Below, one piece after another: positions 23,400 through 35,898 of a DNA stretch of 64,000 nucleotides (positions are counted from its first letter, which is position 1; each line of letters starts with the position of its first letter). This DNA comes from Osedax fenrisi (taxonomy: Eukaryota; Annelida; Polychaeta; Sabellida; Siboglinidae), in contig OZ025245.1 of the NCBI GenBank assembly GCA_964019155.1, positions 17,478,874 to 17,542,873 on the forward strand. Reading direction: 5' to 3'. Both the position numbers and the translations under genes were made by a program. The notes beneath the pieces were generated by a model. It saw nothing but the letters and a program-made list of their open reading frames with translations, was not told the DNA's origin and made no database searches.

Positions 23400-23600
23400 A
23401 AATTTCCCTTCATAATGTACCACATTACCTATGATACAATACGTATACAGTCCTGACTGAACTATCGTTTCAACAAACAAATTGGGAATCGTTGATACTC
23501 TGTTTACGCCAGCTTCCTTGGAATCAACTCCACAACACTAAAAACTATTAATACATCAATGACCATCTTTAAACATAAACTAAATAAGTACCTCCTTTAA
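23400..23600 (+). pseudogene. LINE ORF2 extreme C-terminus
   Basis: Broken frames show PWNQLHNT followed, after a frameshift, by LKTINTSMTIFKHKLNKYLL and a TAA at 23598. This is the WNxLPxxLKxINxxxxFKxxLKxYLL end common to CR1/jockey-like LINEs. The RT upstream is lost. Confidence 0.65.
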
Positions 23601-23862
23601 TAATACCTGAACTCTAAATATATTCGTTTTTTGCCACATTTTACACTAGTCTGTACTAATTATTATTTTTATTTATTATATTTTATATATATAATTATCA
23701 CACTATAATAATTTTATAATTGAATTAGTGTTTTAATACAAATTATTATATTATTATTATCATCATATATATATTCCTTCACATCTTAATAAATAATTAA
23801 ATTATTCTATCTAGGTACTACCGATGGTATATTAAATTCAACCGGTTATTATTTAATAATTA

Positions 23863-23895
<33 letters not shown>

Positions 23896-24064
23896 CTTAG
23901 TTATGTATTTATATGAATATCGATTTCTTCTTACTGGATAAATTCGACTTCTATATCAACGTACAACTTCTTCCATTTCACTAATAAATAATTTCCCGAG
24001 TAATATAACTGTTTATAATCAAGTCAAATCTAAATATAATACATCAAACATCTCTTAGTCCACC
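23601..24064. other. AT-rich DNA, probably LINE 3' UTR then unassigned
   Basis: The first ~100 bp after the LINE stop may be its 3' UTR. The rest, with a (TA)n run near 23870-23895, shows nothing. Confidence 0.35.
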
Positions 24065-24180
24065 CTATTTTTATTTTACCTTCTAGTAGGCCATGTAATA
24101 TAGTGTTAGCCAACATATCATTTATTAAGATATTTACAAGCCAACTCATCTATATTCTTATTGTAGTGTATTATAAAAGT
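24065..24180 (-). pseudogene. LINE C-terminal remnant (copy 1 of two)
   Basis: On the minus strand ANTILHGLLEGKIKIGWTKR reads like the basic (I/L)LxGxxEGxRxxGRPR motif that follows the RT in endonuclease-RT LINEs such as the one at 20-845. A related fragment at 29480-29560 reads KTLLQGLGEGK, and the DNA beyond both (24120-24200 and 29540-29620) is alignable. Confidence 0.55.
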
Positions 24181-25900
24181 TATTAATTATCTACTAAATA
24201 TAAATTTGTCTTTATTTGACGATATGTTATATTTATTAGTATTATATGTTCTTTACTTTGGAATTATTATTATTAATATGTGAATTATTATCTTCTATAC
24301 GATATATATTTATTTTATTACTGTACTAATCAATAATCGTCCATATTTCATAGTCATACAACAATGAACTACTTAGTAGTAGTTTATAGAAGTTTAAAAT
24401 TTAACTCTATTTGTCAATATCTTCTCTAATCTCACAAGTGTCGATGTTCCTATATCTAATACATTTTGAAATATTTTCTACTATTTCGTATGTCGTACTA
24501 AGATACATTTTACTTCTAAAGATTTTCTATACATATAAACATACACAACACCATGATAGTATTGTCATTATATATTTATATCTTGATATTTATCCGGATA
24601 ACTACTATATTGTAGCTTACATAACAATTATCAGCGTATCCGTTAAGTTATATAGTTATTATATTGAACCTGTATATCAGCAAATTATATATTTTTAATT
24701 TGTCTCACTCATAATTAAATATTTTATATATGATTTTAAATGTTTCTTTCATTATTACTTATATACATTGTTGATAAAGTAATATCAATGTAAATATTTA
24801 ATATTACATACCTATTTTTCTGAATTATAATAAATACATTTTATGATTGCAGTATAGTTGCTAATCAATTATGCCTAAATAATGGCATTTTATGATATAT
24901 TTTTATTATTTATTCCATAATTAAAAACAGCTTTTTTTTTAAAGAAGATAAATTATAATATAGCATTCTTTGTTGAGCTGTATAGTTTTCATTAACTGTT
25001 TATATATTTAATATATTTATTCGACTGGTCTCCTACAAAAATGAGAAATAAGTAGAAACATTCATGGAAATTTAAAATTTAAAAAAAGCGTAAATACCTA
25101 CTTTTTAAACGTCATTTATTGATTTACACGTATATTTAAACCAGTATTAATTTATTGTCTTTATCTATTCATATTAAATTATGTATTGCCATATATATTT
25201 CTTCTTTGATTCATTTTTTATATATGTTATTTGATTTAATATTTTCTATCCCAATTACTGAAGTATTTATCATATTACAATTGATAAGGGCAATATACAT
25301 ATAACATAACATATTTAATAGTTTAAATTATGTTATTATAATTAAATAAGATAATTAAATAAACAAGTTAAAAAGTCTTAATAGGATGATATAGAAAAGA
25401 GATATTAAATGTTATACCATCATATAATGTAAAATAAGTATTACTATAATATAAGCCACTATATTAGGAATATATAACAACATTATAAGTATCAACTTAA
25501 ATAGTAACACCATTCATTAAATAGATAATCTAATATTATATCACGAATATACGAAATGGAATTGTTAGATTATTTAAACATTTGAGAGAGTATAATGTTT
25601 TTAAAAATGTAATCATGTTTCATAATTTTAATATTAGTATTATTGATATTTAATATTTGAGATAAATCCTCTCATTCTTAAATTATATATGTCTTAATAA
25701 TTGTGTATAATGAATTTTTTATATATCACAATTATTGGTGTATTTTTTATAAATAAATGCACTATTATTATATTATCACTAATTTGTCATTACTATGAAT
25801 ACGCCAATATACATTGTATATATTATTATTATTTATATATAATACACTTGAATATTTATTTTATAAATTAAGTAAATTTAATAATAAAATAAATATTTAA
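24181..25900. other. AT-rich DNA, nothing recognised
   Basis: A frame at 24411-24698 is an AT-composition artefact. No RNA gene or repeat family seen, other than weak similarity of 24181-24400 to 29560-29780. Confidence 0.4.
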
Positions 25901-25989
25901 TAATAATATTTTGTATATCAAAATAAATAATTTCATTATATTTCATTCAGAAACTTATGAAACTATCTCGGAACAAACATGTAATTATG

Positions 25990-26030
<41 letters not shown>
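25901..26030 (+). repeat. Dispersed repeat A, diverged piece
   Basis: After TTCATTCAG (ending 25950) the frame reads TYETISEQTCNYEN, against TTEAISERIRYYEY in the other copies, followed by the same (TA)n run. Several differences change the residue while the frame and acceptor-like sequence are kept. Confidence 0.6.
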
Positions 26031-26031
<1 letters not shown>

Positions 26032-26340
26032 TCATGTTAGCATTCAAAGCATAAAAACGTGTTTTTTTGCGCGCGCTAAACCGTGAATAAAATCAGATAA
26101 GTCGATTTTTATATATTTACATTTATACAAACAATAAATTAATAATATTAAATATCAAATAGTATTCTTATTATATGTATTCCTAAAAATCTATCAAAAT
26201 TATAATATTATATATATATATAACTGATATATAGGTAATAAGTTATTATTGATAAATAATAATTTGTTATATATACAATGAGTTTATATATATATATATA
26301 TATATTATTTCGCATAATATAAAATTTAAAATATAATATA

Positions 26341-27030
26341 TATAATGACAAATAGAATGACTAACTTAGAATTTTCAAAGTTAATTAAAAATTATATTAA
26401 GGAATTATTTGATAATGACATAAAATCTGTATAAGAAGAAAATAATAAATGAATTAAATAACACTAATTTGCTAATTTTAATACTATTAATATAAAGGAT
26501 AAAATTAAAACATATGTTGATATTGTATATACAAAATTATAAAATAATAGTATAACTAAAATTTATGATAGAGTATCAAATAATTTAAAATCATTGAATG
26601 AAATAAATTCTAGTAGTAAAAAAATTATATTGTATAATGTAAAAGAAATAATTTATGATGATAAGCAAACTACAACAGTATATAATATACGTTAAAACAA
26701 TATCGTCTATTCAAATTATAAAAAGGCATAGGATAGGTAAAATGGATATTGATAAATCAGTACATACATATAAACTAAAACATTTAAAGGTAATACTGAA
26801 CTCGGAAAATTAAAAATCTATATTTTAGATAATACTTTAATTAACAAAAAAAACATTATATAATAAAATAGGAATATAACATGATTTGATAAAAATAAAT
26901 TAAATACACAAAAGAAACTATTACTAAAAGCTACAGATAAATAATCTGAAACAATTGTATATAAAGTTAAATTTATGAACAATACTTTGAAAATGATAAA
27001 ATGAAATATAATTAGTGAAACTAATAATGG
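26341..27030 (+). pseudogene. LINE ORF1 remnant (L1-type)
   Basis: Starts MTNRMTNLEFSKLIKNYIKE and is Lys/Asn-rich with several stops. Recognisable pieces are SSKKIILYNVKEIIYDD, and after a frameshift SIQIIKRHRIGKMD. These correspond to the conserved R(I/L)GK region of LINE ORF1 proteins. No ORF2 follows: the next 300 bp hold an (ATA)n run and unassigned sequence. Base composition exaggerates Lys/Asn, so the call rests on the ordered motifs. Confidence 0.5.
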
Positions 27031-28194
27031 TTTGCAATAATTATAATATTAAAGATTATAACAGCATTATATACAACTTGGATACATTTATAATAATAAT
27101 AATAATAATAATAACAATAATATCAGATTGGCAATAGCCGTTGAAAGAAAAAGCATGGCATGTCGAGTCTTTCACCCAATAGATTATAAGGATAAAAATA
27201 GATAATTATATCAAAATTCTGAAAATAAAATAAAGCGATAGGATAACATTATAAATAATAAGATAATAACAAGTATATTATAAATAGTTACACGAAAACA
27301 ATTAATACAAATTAAATAAAAATTAAAATTAAATTAAAAAAAAAATATATTGTTAAATATAAATTTTACATGTAATTTATATTGGTGAAACGTATTTTGA
27401 TAATGGGGCGTTAACTTTCAAGGTATGGGTTCGTCAAGTCCTATGCCTTAAGGATAATAATTGTGCCAAGAGAATGAACACTGGCAACATTTACCGCCAA
27501 TAAATGCACATTTAATCCCAATTACATACCACTATCGCTAATAATGCCACTTAATATAAAAAATCCAAAAATAATCTATATTGTATTAATACATTTTTTT
27601 TATTTGATTTTCTTAAATAATTAAAAGTAAACAAATTTATAAAAAAAAACAACAATGATAAAATAATGATAGTAAAAATTTCCTCATGATCTAAATCATC
27701 AATTAATAAAATAATAAAAATATAATTATAAGTTAAAAGGGTAATAACATAAAAAAAATTAAAAATGATAATAAAATCAATATAAAAGATATAGTATAAA
27801 ACAAAAACTATAAAATAAATAATTAAATATAATATAAAGTGAAAAATCAATAGTCATATATAATAATAATTAAGATATATCATTAGTCGATTATTAATGA
27901 TCATTATTATTAATTTATTATCTTTAGTCAAATATCATTAGTATTATTCTCGTTAATTCATTATTACAATTCAGTTATCATTAGTAAAATTCGTATCATT
28001 AGTTAATTATAAATAAAGTAATTAAATTCACTTCCTCTTCCTAAATATATAAAAACAATGTATAATATCTATAAAATAGTAAAAAAGGATAAAATAAAAG
28101 TATAATTTTTTAAAGTGTAAATTGTAAAATGCACTATTAAAATTAAGTATTATAATATAAACTTATCAACACTTTTTGATAATTTGTACTAAAA
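27031..28194. other. AT-rich DNA with one complex island
   Basis: The island at 27365-27545 (TATGGGTTCGTCAAGTCC .. AACACTGGCAACATTTACCG) has higher complexity but no long frame in either direction; it could be a UTR of a mobile element. The hydrophobic minus-strand frame at 27551-27850 is an AT artefact. Confidence 0.35.
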
Positions 28195-28525
28195 GTTAAT
28201 TTTTAGATGGTTCGAACTATCAGTATTTCCCCAAATATAGGCACAGTAATATAAATGGGAATTTAAAAAAAGAAGTATAAAATAAAACTAATGCTATTTA
28301 ATTTTAATTTTACTTTATTTAAAAATGTTGGTAACTTTGTGCATACATAATGTATTTGTTTAATTTATTATCAATAACAATATCCAGAAATGTTATCTTT
28401 CTACGTTACGTATTTCTTTATTGTCAATTTTAAGTTCTAATTTAACAATATCATTTATATTGAATAATAAAATATTAGTTTTATCTATATTTAATGATAA
28501 TTTATTAATGTTTGGAATCAAAAAA
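28195..28525 (-). pseudogene. LINE RT thumb and post-RT remnant
   Basis: On the minus strand NINKLSLNIDKTNILLFN, then KLELKIDNKEIRNV and a stop. About 50 codons further comes IYYCAYIWGNTDSSNHL. This matches NKLxLNxxKTxxxxF and the later YCxxxWG block of LINE reverse transcriptases, which follow the catalytic YADD motif. The catalytic region itself is gone. The solo LTR begins 13 bp beyond. Confidence 0.75.
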
Positions 28526-28537
28526 CATATATATATA

Positions 28538-29049
28538 TGTAATATGGTAACTACGTATATAATTGTATATAGGTATGTATAAATATGTTATGCACTAAGT
28601 ATACATGTTGATTTAATATATTTAGTCATTTAGTCATATATTTCTGTTTTGTAAATTGTAAAATAGAGCTTAGTTTATAATTAAATTAACTAGTGTTATC
28701 TAGTTAGGTAATTAGAGATACGCCCAATACGCCCATCACGTGATCTCGTTATTATCGAGAAGTTCGGTATGATATGGTATATTAATGCAAACAGCTTACA
28801 CTGAAATGTTGAGGTTTCTCTGATTCAACCAATACGTCAATCCTCCATTCCCCATCAACGAGCACAACTTTTACCCATATACCCCCAACCACGAACACCC
28901 CCATTTCCCACTAAACCCATACACTAACCACACCACATTCCCCATTCACATCCATCCATGAACCACATCACATTATCCACAATTAAAGTGCTTTCATTTC
29001 AATAAAATATAAAACCTGTGGCGAACTTTCATTCTCCGTTTTCCGGAGT

Positions 29050-29054
<5 letters not shown>
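28538..29054 (+). repeat. Solo LTR, same family as the 60.4-63.7 kb element
   Basis: Begins TGTAATATGGTAACTACG and ends TTCTCCGTTTTCCGGAGTCAACA-like, matching the 750-bp LTRs at 60373 and 62975 over most of its 517 bp. It lacks about 100 bp found at 60790-60890. It shares CCCATCACGTGATCTCGTTA and ATTATCGAGAAGTTCGGTAT. Both sides are (TA)n, as for the younger element. It shows many substitutions, so it is an older insertion that lost its internal region by LTR-LTR recombination. Confidence 0.9.
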
Positions 29055-29104
<50 letters not shown>

Positions 29105-29230
29105 AGTTTAGTTATAATATATTATACTATAAATGATATTATAGATATAATTATAATTATAGATTATTTACTAATATTAATACAAATATATTTTGAATAA
29201 TTAATAGTATAACAATATATTAAATTTTGG

Positions 29231-29268
<38 letters not shown>

Positions 29269-29285
29269 TGCATTTTAATTATTTT

Positions 29286-29338
<53 letters not shown>

Positions 29339-29479
29339 CAAAATATATATTATTATGATATATGGAGGCTTACATTTGATATTATTTTATAGTTGTTTAC
29401 ACTCAATATATCATCACAAATATAAAAAGTTATACATTTATATATTATGTAGGCATCTGGAAATATTTTAATCTTTATT
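29055..29479. repeat. (TA)n microsatellite cluster
   Basis: Runs of TA at 29055-29105, 29236-29266 and 29290-29334, separated by AT-rich DNA. Confidence 0.8.
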
Positions 29480-29560
29480 TACCTTCCCCTAGGCCTTGTA
29501 ATAGAGTTTTTGTCTACAAATTATGTATTGAGATATATATAAAATAACTCATCCGTATTC
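29480..29560 (-). pseudogene. LINE C-terminal remnant (copy 2 of two)
   Basis: Minus strand reads TKTLLQGLGEGK, related to the fragment at 24065-24180. Too short to show more. Confidence 0.4.
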
Positions 29561-30856
29561 TCTTTGTGATGTATAACAAGTGTTCATAATTATCTACTAA
29601 ATATCTAATACAATTAATCAAATGAAAATATCTTTGACTTTCTTTAGCCATATATTATATTAGGTATTCTTCTATATGCTTTACTTTTTAATTATTTTAT
29701 TTTCTTACTTAACTTTTCAATGAGCGTAAAAGTTTTGTAATCATATAACAATTAATGACAAATTGTTGACTAATTAATTACTAATATATATATATTTATA
29801 CGTTATTATTTTACGAAAGTGGAAATATATAGTTTAATAAATTCATATATGTTTTGGATAATGTAATTGTCATTATTAATATATCCATTTCAATTAACAC
29901 AATTGAAAGGTATATTAAAATAGGACTACATTTAGATTACTATGATTTAAATCTTTTTAGTTATTTGAAATATAAATAATTTGATATTATTATAAGGTTT
30001 AATTATTAATAATATATAATAATATATATTATAATACTTATGTTATATAATATACTGCTTGTTCAGGTAGATAAGTTAATTATAGTTAGTTTTTAGATTA
30101 AAATATATTTAATGTATTATTATAAACTATAATATTATTTATTACATTCTATATTTTAAAGTGTAATTCATAATATATATTACATATTATATCATAATAA
30201 TTTATTTACAGATATTATACATACTAATTTATCGATGACTACATCTGATGATTTTGGTTAATATATAAATATATATATAAAATTATAATAAAAAATGTGT
30301 AGACAATGCAAAATATAATCATTTGGTAGACATTTTTTAAAATATATCCATGACTGAAAATTTACATTTTAATTATTTATGATATACAATTTGAATATAT
30401 TTAATTATTTTTTTTAAATAATGAATAATAATAAAACATACAAATAATTTCTACCAAATATATATTATGTATACGTTATGTATACGTTATGATTTTGTAG
30501 AGAATATTAATATTTATTTTTTATGGACATTTTCTCTTTTTACAATTTTCTGAAATATGTTCTACACGCATAAACAATTTTTAAACATATAAATTAATAA
30601 ATACATTAATTAATCAATTACAAATATATATTTTATAAATATGTAATTATTTTTTCAGATTTTTTTATTTTTTCACTTTAAATTTTTTGAAAACATTGTC
30701 AAATTTTAAAAAATTTCAGAAATTTTGAAATACATGTATACATATTACTATTTAATATAGATGCATACACAATATTTTTTACTATATATATATTGTATAT
30801 ACTATATATTATATGTAATATACTATATACATTATATTATGCACTTTATATAATAC

Positions 30857-30916
<60 letters not shown>

Positions 30917-30974
30917 TTAATAATAAATATATTCATTTATATTTATATATAAAATGCATATATTAAAATATCCG
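29561..30974. other. AT-rich DNA with a (TA)n run
   Basis: The (TA)n lies at 30859-30912. Nothing else recognised. Confidence 0.5.
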
Positions 30975-31775
30975 AATATTCCACATGCATTGTGACAAGT
31001 ACCGAATAATACTGATTTTATATTTTCAATATGCCAACATGACAACTATTTCAATATCTCAAATTTATTATCTTCAGAATCTGTATTTTAACGTCATCGT
31101 GGAAATAGTACTTTCTCCAATACTTTATCAATACATGTTTATTGATTTATTGTAAATATAAATAAAGAGTAGTATTAATGAGCATATATCCTATGAAACA
31201 TAATAATAGAGGTAACAGAATCATAGAATAATCACATAAAAGTTGAAAAGCTGTATTGCTCTATAATGGTAATACTATTATATTTAATCGACTCGGATAT
31301 TCACTACAATTTACAGAAAGATATATTACAATTTATATTCCACTTAATTTATTAATATACAATATTTATACTTGGAATATATGTGGAGACTTAAATGTGT
31401 TATTGATACTTTTGGAACGACAATCAGGATAGACAAAATATCCATGCATTCTTTGTTTATGAGAAAGTCTAGCCTATTCTTATCATTGTACATAACGTGA
31501 TTTGTCATTTAAGAGCATTTTTTAAATTTAGGCTGGTTCATACAAGGCTAATTCACGATCGCTTATTAATACATGCATGTTATACATCCATTAATGATAT
31601 CCTATTACACATTAAACTTAAATTAATGAATACGTTTGTAAAAGCATTTGACTGACATGATTTTACTCATTACTCACAACAAAGATTTCCACATATAATT
31701 GAAACTAAGTTAAGGATGCAACGCTATTTTATGTAGGCAACCACAAATTAAGTATATCATTCCTATAAAAGTATT
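30975..31775 (+). pseudogene. Central part of an uncharacterised invertebrate protein family
   Basis: A decayed but long colinear match to the same family as 20998-21317. In order: FSICQHDNYFNISNLL (about 31030), RHR; then KAVLLYNGNTIIFNRLGYSL near 31240; then YTWNICGDLNVLLILLERQS, a stop, TKYPCILCL, a stop and SLAYSYH near 31370-31490. About 100 bp on, LHIKLKLMNTFVKAFD (31600-31650) and then QRFPHIIETKLRMQ. The family hallmark GDLK(x)nLLGxQxGYTKYPCFLCxWDSRA is clear, with Gly/Tyr and Trp positions turned into stops. It also lost sequence between the CILCL and LHIKL blocks. These proteins occur in many copies in cnidarian and arthropod genomes; their function is unknown to me. Confidence 0.75.
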
Positions 31776-32095
31776 TTGAATAACAATATGCATGAGTAAA
31801 ACTTAAATATAATGTAATAATATTTACCATGTGCAATATGTAATCTAGTTTGAATTGTCAACATTAAATCTTATTATATACAGTCTCCAATAATAATCAG
31901 CATGTTATTATAGCAGTTTTATCTCTTTAAAATATCCACATATTTTAATAGTAGAAGTATTTCATACACATTTTTCACTAATTTATCCGTAATTTATCAA
32001 TAGTATTGAGCTACTCTATGTAATAAAATATTGCTTTCAAATATTAGTGTTTATTTTATAATAATTATTCATAATTAAATAGTAAACTAAAGATT
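31776..32095. other. AT-rich DNA, nothing recognised
   Basis: Possibly the far 3' end of the preceding pseudogene; no motif supports it. Confidence 0.4.
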
Positions 32096-32133
32096 ATATA
32101 AGTAGGTAAGTAAGTGGGTAGGTAGGTAGAGAT

Positions 32134-32198
<65 letters not shown>

Positions 32199-32320
32199 TA
32201 AGTGGATAGTTAGATAGATATGTATACGGGTATGTTGATATGTAATTAGGTAGGTAGGTAGGTAGGTATGTATGTAGGTAGGTATGTAGATATGTCGGTA
32301 AGTGTGCAGGTAGGTAGATC
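32096..32320 (+). repeat. (TAGG)n-like tract, left of the R2-like element
   Basis: GTAGGTAAGTAAGTGGGTAG, a (TA)n run (32139-32196), then AGGTAGGTAGGTAGGTATG and variants. The same tetranucleotide, in the same orientation, restarts at about 35215. Confidence 0.9.
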
Positions 32321-32410
32321 TATTCATCTATTCACGTTCTGTTATCAAAGCGCGCGGACGTGTTTTCACATACACATATATACTATTTCTATTGTATAAT
32401 AGTCTGATAG

Positions 32411-35065
32411 ACTGAATTATATTAATAGTCTAATAAACTACAATATATTCTCGATAATATTCCTACAATACCAATACTACCCGATTTACTCATTCATATA
32501 CAAAACTTTAAATCTAATAATATACAACATTTAATCGATCTTGATCATAGATATTTACTACAATCTACAAATATAATTAATAACAAAGTTATTACAATAT
32601 TGAATAGTAATTCTATTAATAATAACAGATTACACCCAAATAATATAGGTATATTATCTAATAAGGCGTTTAAGTGTAGACATAGGCGGATCATATATGC
32701 AAGAACACAGAATATGTTTATTAAAAATAGATCTGGTTTATCTAGAGCAATTTTTGATAATGAAGATATTACTGTTGAGTGCGATGAAGTACCTATTGAA
32801 AATCAATTTAAATTTTAGAGCGAATTATTAAATACAAAGTCCAGTTATTTCAGACATTCATTCGTGCATAATTATGTAGATAATACCCAGCCTATAAGTT
32901 GTAATGAAGTTCAGGAATTATTTAATGCATTACATGATGGTGCACCCGGTATCGATAACATTAAAAAAAATTATTTAACTAGAATATGTTTTAAAAACTT
33001 AACTGCACGTTTTAACGTTTACTTATTAACATCGACTGCACCATCTATTTTTAAATCTGGATTGACTTTATTAATACCTAAATGTAAACATACTAGAGAT
33101 CCTGGATTGACTTTATTAATACCTAAATGTAAACATACTAGAGATCCTTCAAAATGTAGGCCTATTACAATGTCATCATTAATAAATAGGTTATTTCATA
33201 AAATAATAGCTAAACGTATTGAAAATACCATAGTGTTGGATCCTCGTCAAAAAGCATTCATTAGAAGAGACGGTATTGCTGAGAATATATTTTTATTAAA
33301 GAATATTATATATCAACATAAACAAAAACTGAGTCCCTTAAAAATATGCTTACTCTTTATATATAAGTCATTTGACTCAGTTTCTCACGACGCTATCATT
33401 TCTATTGATAATAGAGCTGGATTACCGAAAACAATCATAGAGTACATTAAATATGCTTACACTAATTGTAATACTCAGCTTAAATATAAGAAAGGTATAT
33501 CGCCTAGTATCTTAGTTAATCGCGGCGTAAAACAAGGTGACCCCATGTCACCCATATTATTTAATGCAGTAATTGATTACGTAAGTTCTGATTTACCCAG
33601 TTCTATTAGCATAAATAATAATAACATCGTTAAATATATGGCATTCGCTAATGATCTCGTACTCTTGGCAAAGGATGAAATCAATCTTCAAGCCCAGATA
33701 GATCATGTTTTACATAGACTTAAAGAATGTGGGTTTGATATTAATCCAGCAAAGAGTGCAACTCTTAACATTATTATTAACCCTAAGAAAAAGCAATGGA
33801 TCTGTAATCCAAATAGCTTTATAGTATTTGATAATATTCCCCTTAAACACTTGACTATTGATGATACATATAAATACTTAGGTATCGAAATAGGACCTAT
33901 AGATAATAAAAATAATACAATAGTAATAGAGTTAACATCTGAATTAATATCAATATCTAAAGAATTATTAAAACCTCAACAAAAACTTGATATAATAAAA
34001 TCTTATCTTTTACCAAGTTTATTATATAGGCTAACTTTCTCTAATATATATCTTAATTCATTGAAAACTATGAATAGATCAATTAGGTCTTTTGTTATAC
34101 GGTGGTTGCGACTACCTAAAGATACTTACCTTGGTGTATTTTATGCACCATGTAGTATTGGAGGATTGGCGATCACCCGTCTATTTTTAACAATACCAGT
34201 TATGCGCCTTAAACGGGTAAACTCTATACATGGAAATCATGATCCCATAATACAAACCCTCCCAAATAATATTATAGTAAAATGGTCATCTCCAAGATAC
34301 TATGATAATACGTCATTTACTACTAATATCGACATTAAAGCATATCATACTAAATATCTTATTAATTCGGCGGATGGACGAGGTCTCGATTATGGTAAAC
34401 ACGCACCTTTTATTAATAACTGGATTAAATTCCCTACTAGATTACTAAATGGTAGAGACTTCGTCGATTCGATCAAACTAAAACATGCATTATTATATAC
34501 AAAATTTAGATCTAAACGAGTGTTCCCTAATACGAATACCAAATGTTTAATGAGGGGTTGTAATTATAACTACGATTGCTTAAACCATATAATTCAAACA
34601 TGTAGTTATAATTACAATAAAATAATACATAGACATAATTATGTAAATAGTTTACTTATGTCAATACTAAACAAACATAAGTATATCACTATTCTAGAAC
34701 CACACATCCAAACTAGAAATTGCCTACGTAAACCAGATTTAATCATTTATAAAAATGATACTGCATATATAATAGATACACAAATATCAATAGATACAAA
34801 AAATACTGATATAAACTACATAAAAAAGACTAAGTACTACTACAATACTACAGATATCATCGCTTATGCCAAGCAAATAACGGGCGCGAACAGAATATTA
34901 TTCAGCGTATCGTGCTGGAATTGGCGCGGTATTCCTTCGGCGCTAACCACACAAGACCTACTAAACCTAGGTCTTAATAAACGTGATATTGAGCTACTTA
35001 GTATAAGTGTATTTGCCGGTGGTCTCGATATTTATCGAATTTACTGCCGTAGTGGATTATTGTAA
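32411..35065 (+). pseudogene. R2-like LINE polyprotein (RT plus restriction-like endonuclease)
   Basis: A single ORF of this clade nicks a specific target with a C-terminal restriction-like endonuclease and primes reverse transcription there. The frame is open from about 32411 to the TAA at 35063, apart from one TAG at 32816-32818. RT motifs in order: GAPGIDNIKK, LLIPKCKHTRDP, CRPITMSSLINRLFHKI, RQKAFIRRDGIAENIFLL, NRGVKQGDPMSPILFNAVID, FANDLVLLA (33644), GFDINPAKSATL, YKYLGIEIG. Post-RT: a CCHC finger (CLMRGC..H..C near 34540-34605) and the endonuclease KPDLIIYKNDTAYIIDTQ (34730). Defects: FADD has become FAND at 33650, removing a catalytic Asp; a perfect 45-bp in-frame tandem duplication at 33059-33148 repeats GLTLLIPKCKHTRDP; and the TAG. 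N-terminal DNA-binding fingers are not evident. Confidence 0.92.
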
Positions 35066-35214
35066 TATCCACATATTATATTGGCCTCTTCCTTGCCAAC
35101 ATTCGTTTATAACATTATTATTTTCTTATTTTGTTTATAACGTCAATAAATGGGATAATTGTAATTGGTTGTCAAGCCAACCAATTTCCGAAAATAGAGA
35201 TGTATGTAGATATG
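35066..35214 (+). other. 3' UTR of the R2-like element
   Basis: Unique sequence between the stop and the right TAGG tract, including GGTTGTCAAGCCAACC, a GGTTG..CAACC stem. 3' UTR structures are what the RT of this clade recognises; that role here is inference. Confidence 0.5.
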
Positions 35215-35400
35215 TAAATGTGTAGGTAGGTAGGTAGGTGTGTAGGTATATAGTTAGGCATGCAGGTAAGTGGGTAGGTAGTTATGTATATATGTAGGTA
35301 AGTATATAGGTATGTAGGTATATAGGTATATAGGTAGAGATGTATGTAGGTATAGAGGTAGGTATGCAGAGAGGTAAGTAGGTAATTTCTTAGATAATTA
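35215..35400 (+). repeat. (TAGG)n-like tract, right of the R2-like element
   Basis: GTAGGTAGGTAGGTAGGTG and degenerate variants to about 35385. Continuation of the left tract. Confidence 0.9.
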
Positions 35401-35591
35401 AGTAACATTATTATAAAATATAAATATAAATATCCAAAATTTCATTAATCGATTAATTAGATTTCGATATTTAAATTTTTTAAACTTAAACTAATCGATA
35501 ATTTCGACATCATACATTTAACTATTCGAAGATATTGACATCTTCTATATTAATTAAAGTTTACATCACTAGTGTTAATTATAGGCATTTC

Positions 35592-35621
<30 letters not shown>

Positions 35622-35625
<4 letters not shown>

Positions 35626-35898
35626 ATCGGGTATGTTTCTTCCCGGTTATTTCTCGTTTATTATAATGAATAAAACGTGTTACTATATATAACTTTATTT
35701 AACAACTCTTCTATAAACCGTACTCGTCTTTGTTCATGAATAATATCAATCCGACAATACATTTATATCATTAAACAATTCGACGTTAGGTTCATTCACG
35801 GTTGAATGATTTGCATTATAATGCAATTGATTGGCTAGTACGTCAATCATAATCATTCGTTGTGGATTTCGAAATGGTGTATTTTCTACACTACAACA
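35622..35898 (-). repeat. Solo LTR of an unrelated LTR element
   Basis: A 277-bp block of higher complexity bounded by TG..CA ends (on the minus strand TGTTGTAGTGTAG .. CATACCCGATAACA), with (TA)n directly on both sides. On the minus strand it has a TATATATAG box and a TTAAATAAAG poly(A)-like signal. The TGTTG start suggests BEL/Pao, but no internal region exists to confirm it. Confidence 0.6.

Noticed and set aside
24411..24698. 95-codon plus-strand frame
   Set aside because: Composition-driven frame in AT-rich DNA without motifs.
27551..27850. 99-codon hydrophobic minus-strand frame resembling a membrane protein
   Set aside because: Ile/Phe/Leu-rich translation is what AT-rich DNA gives; no motif, homologue or start context.
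32094..32327. Tyr/Thr-rich minus-strand frames at 32094-32327 and 35172-35408
   Set aside because: Translations of TAGG and TA repeats.
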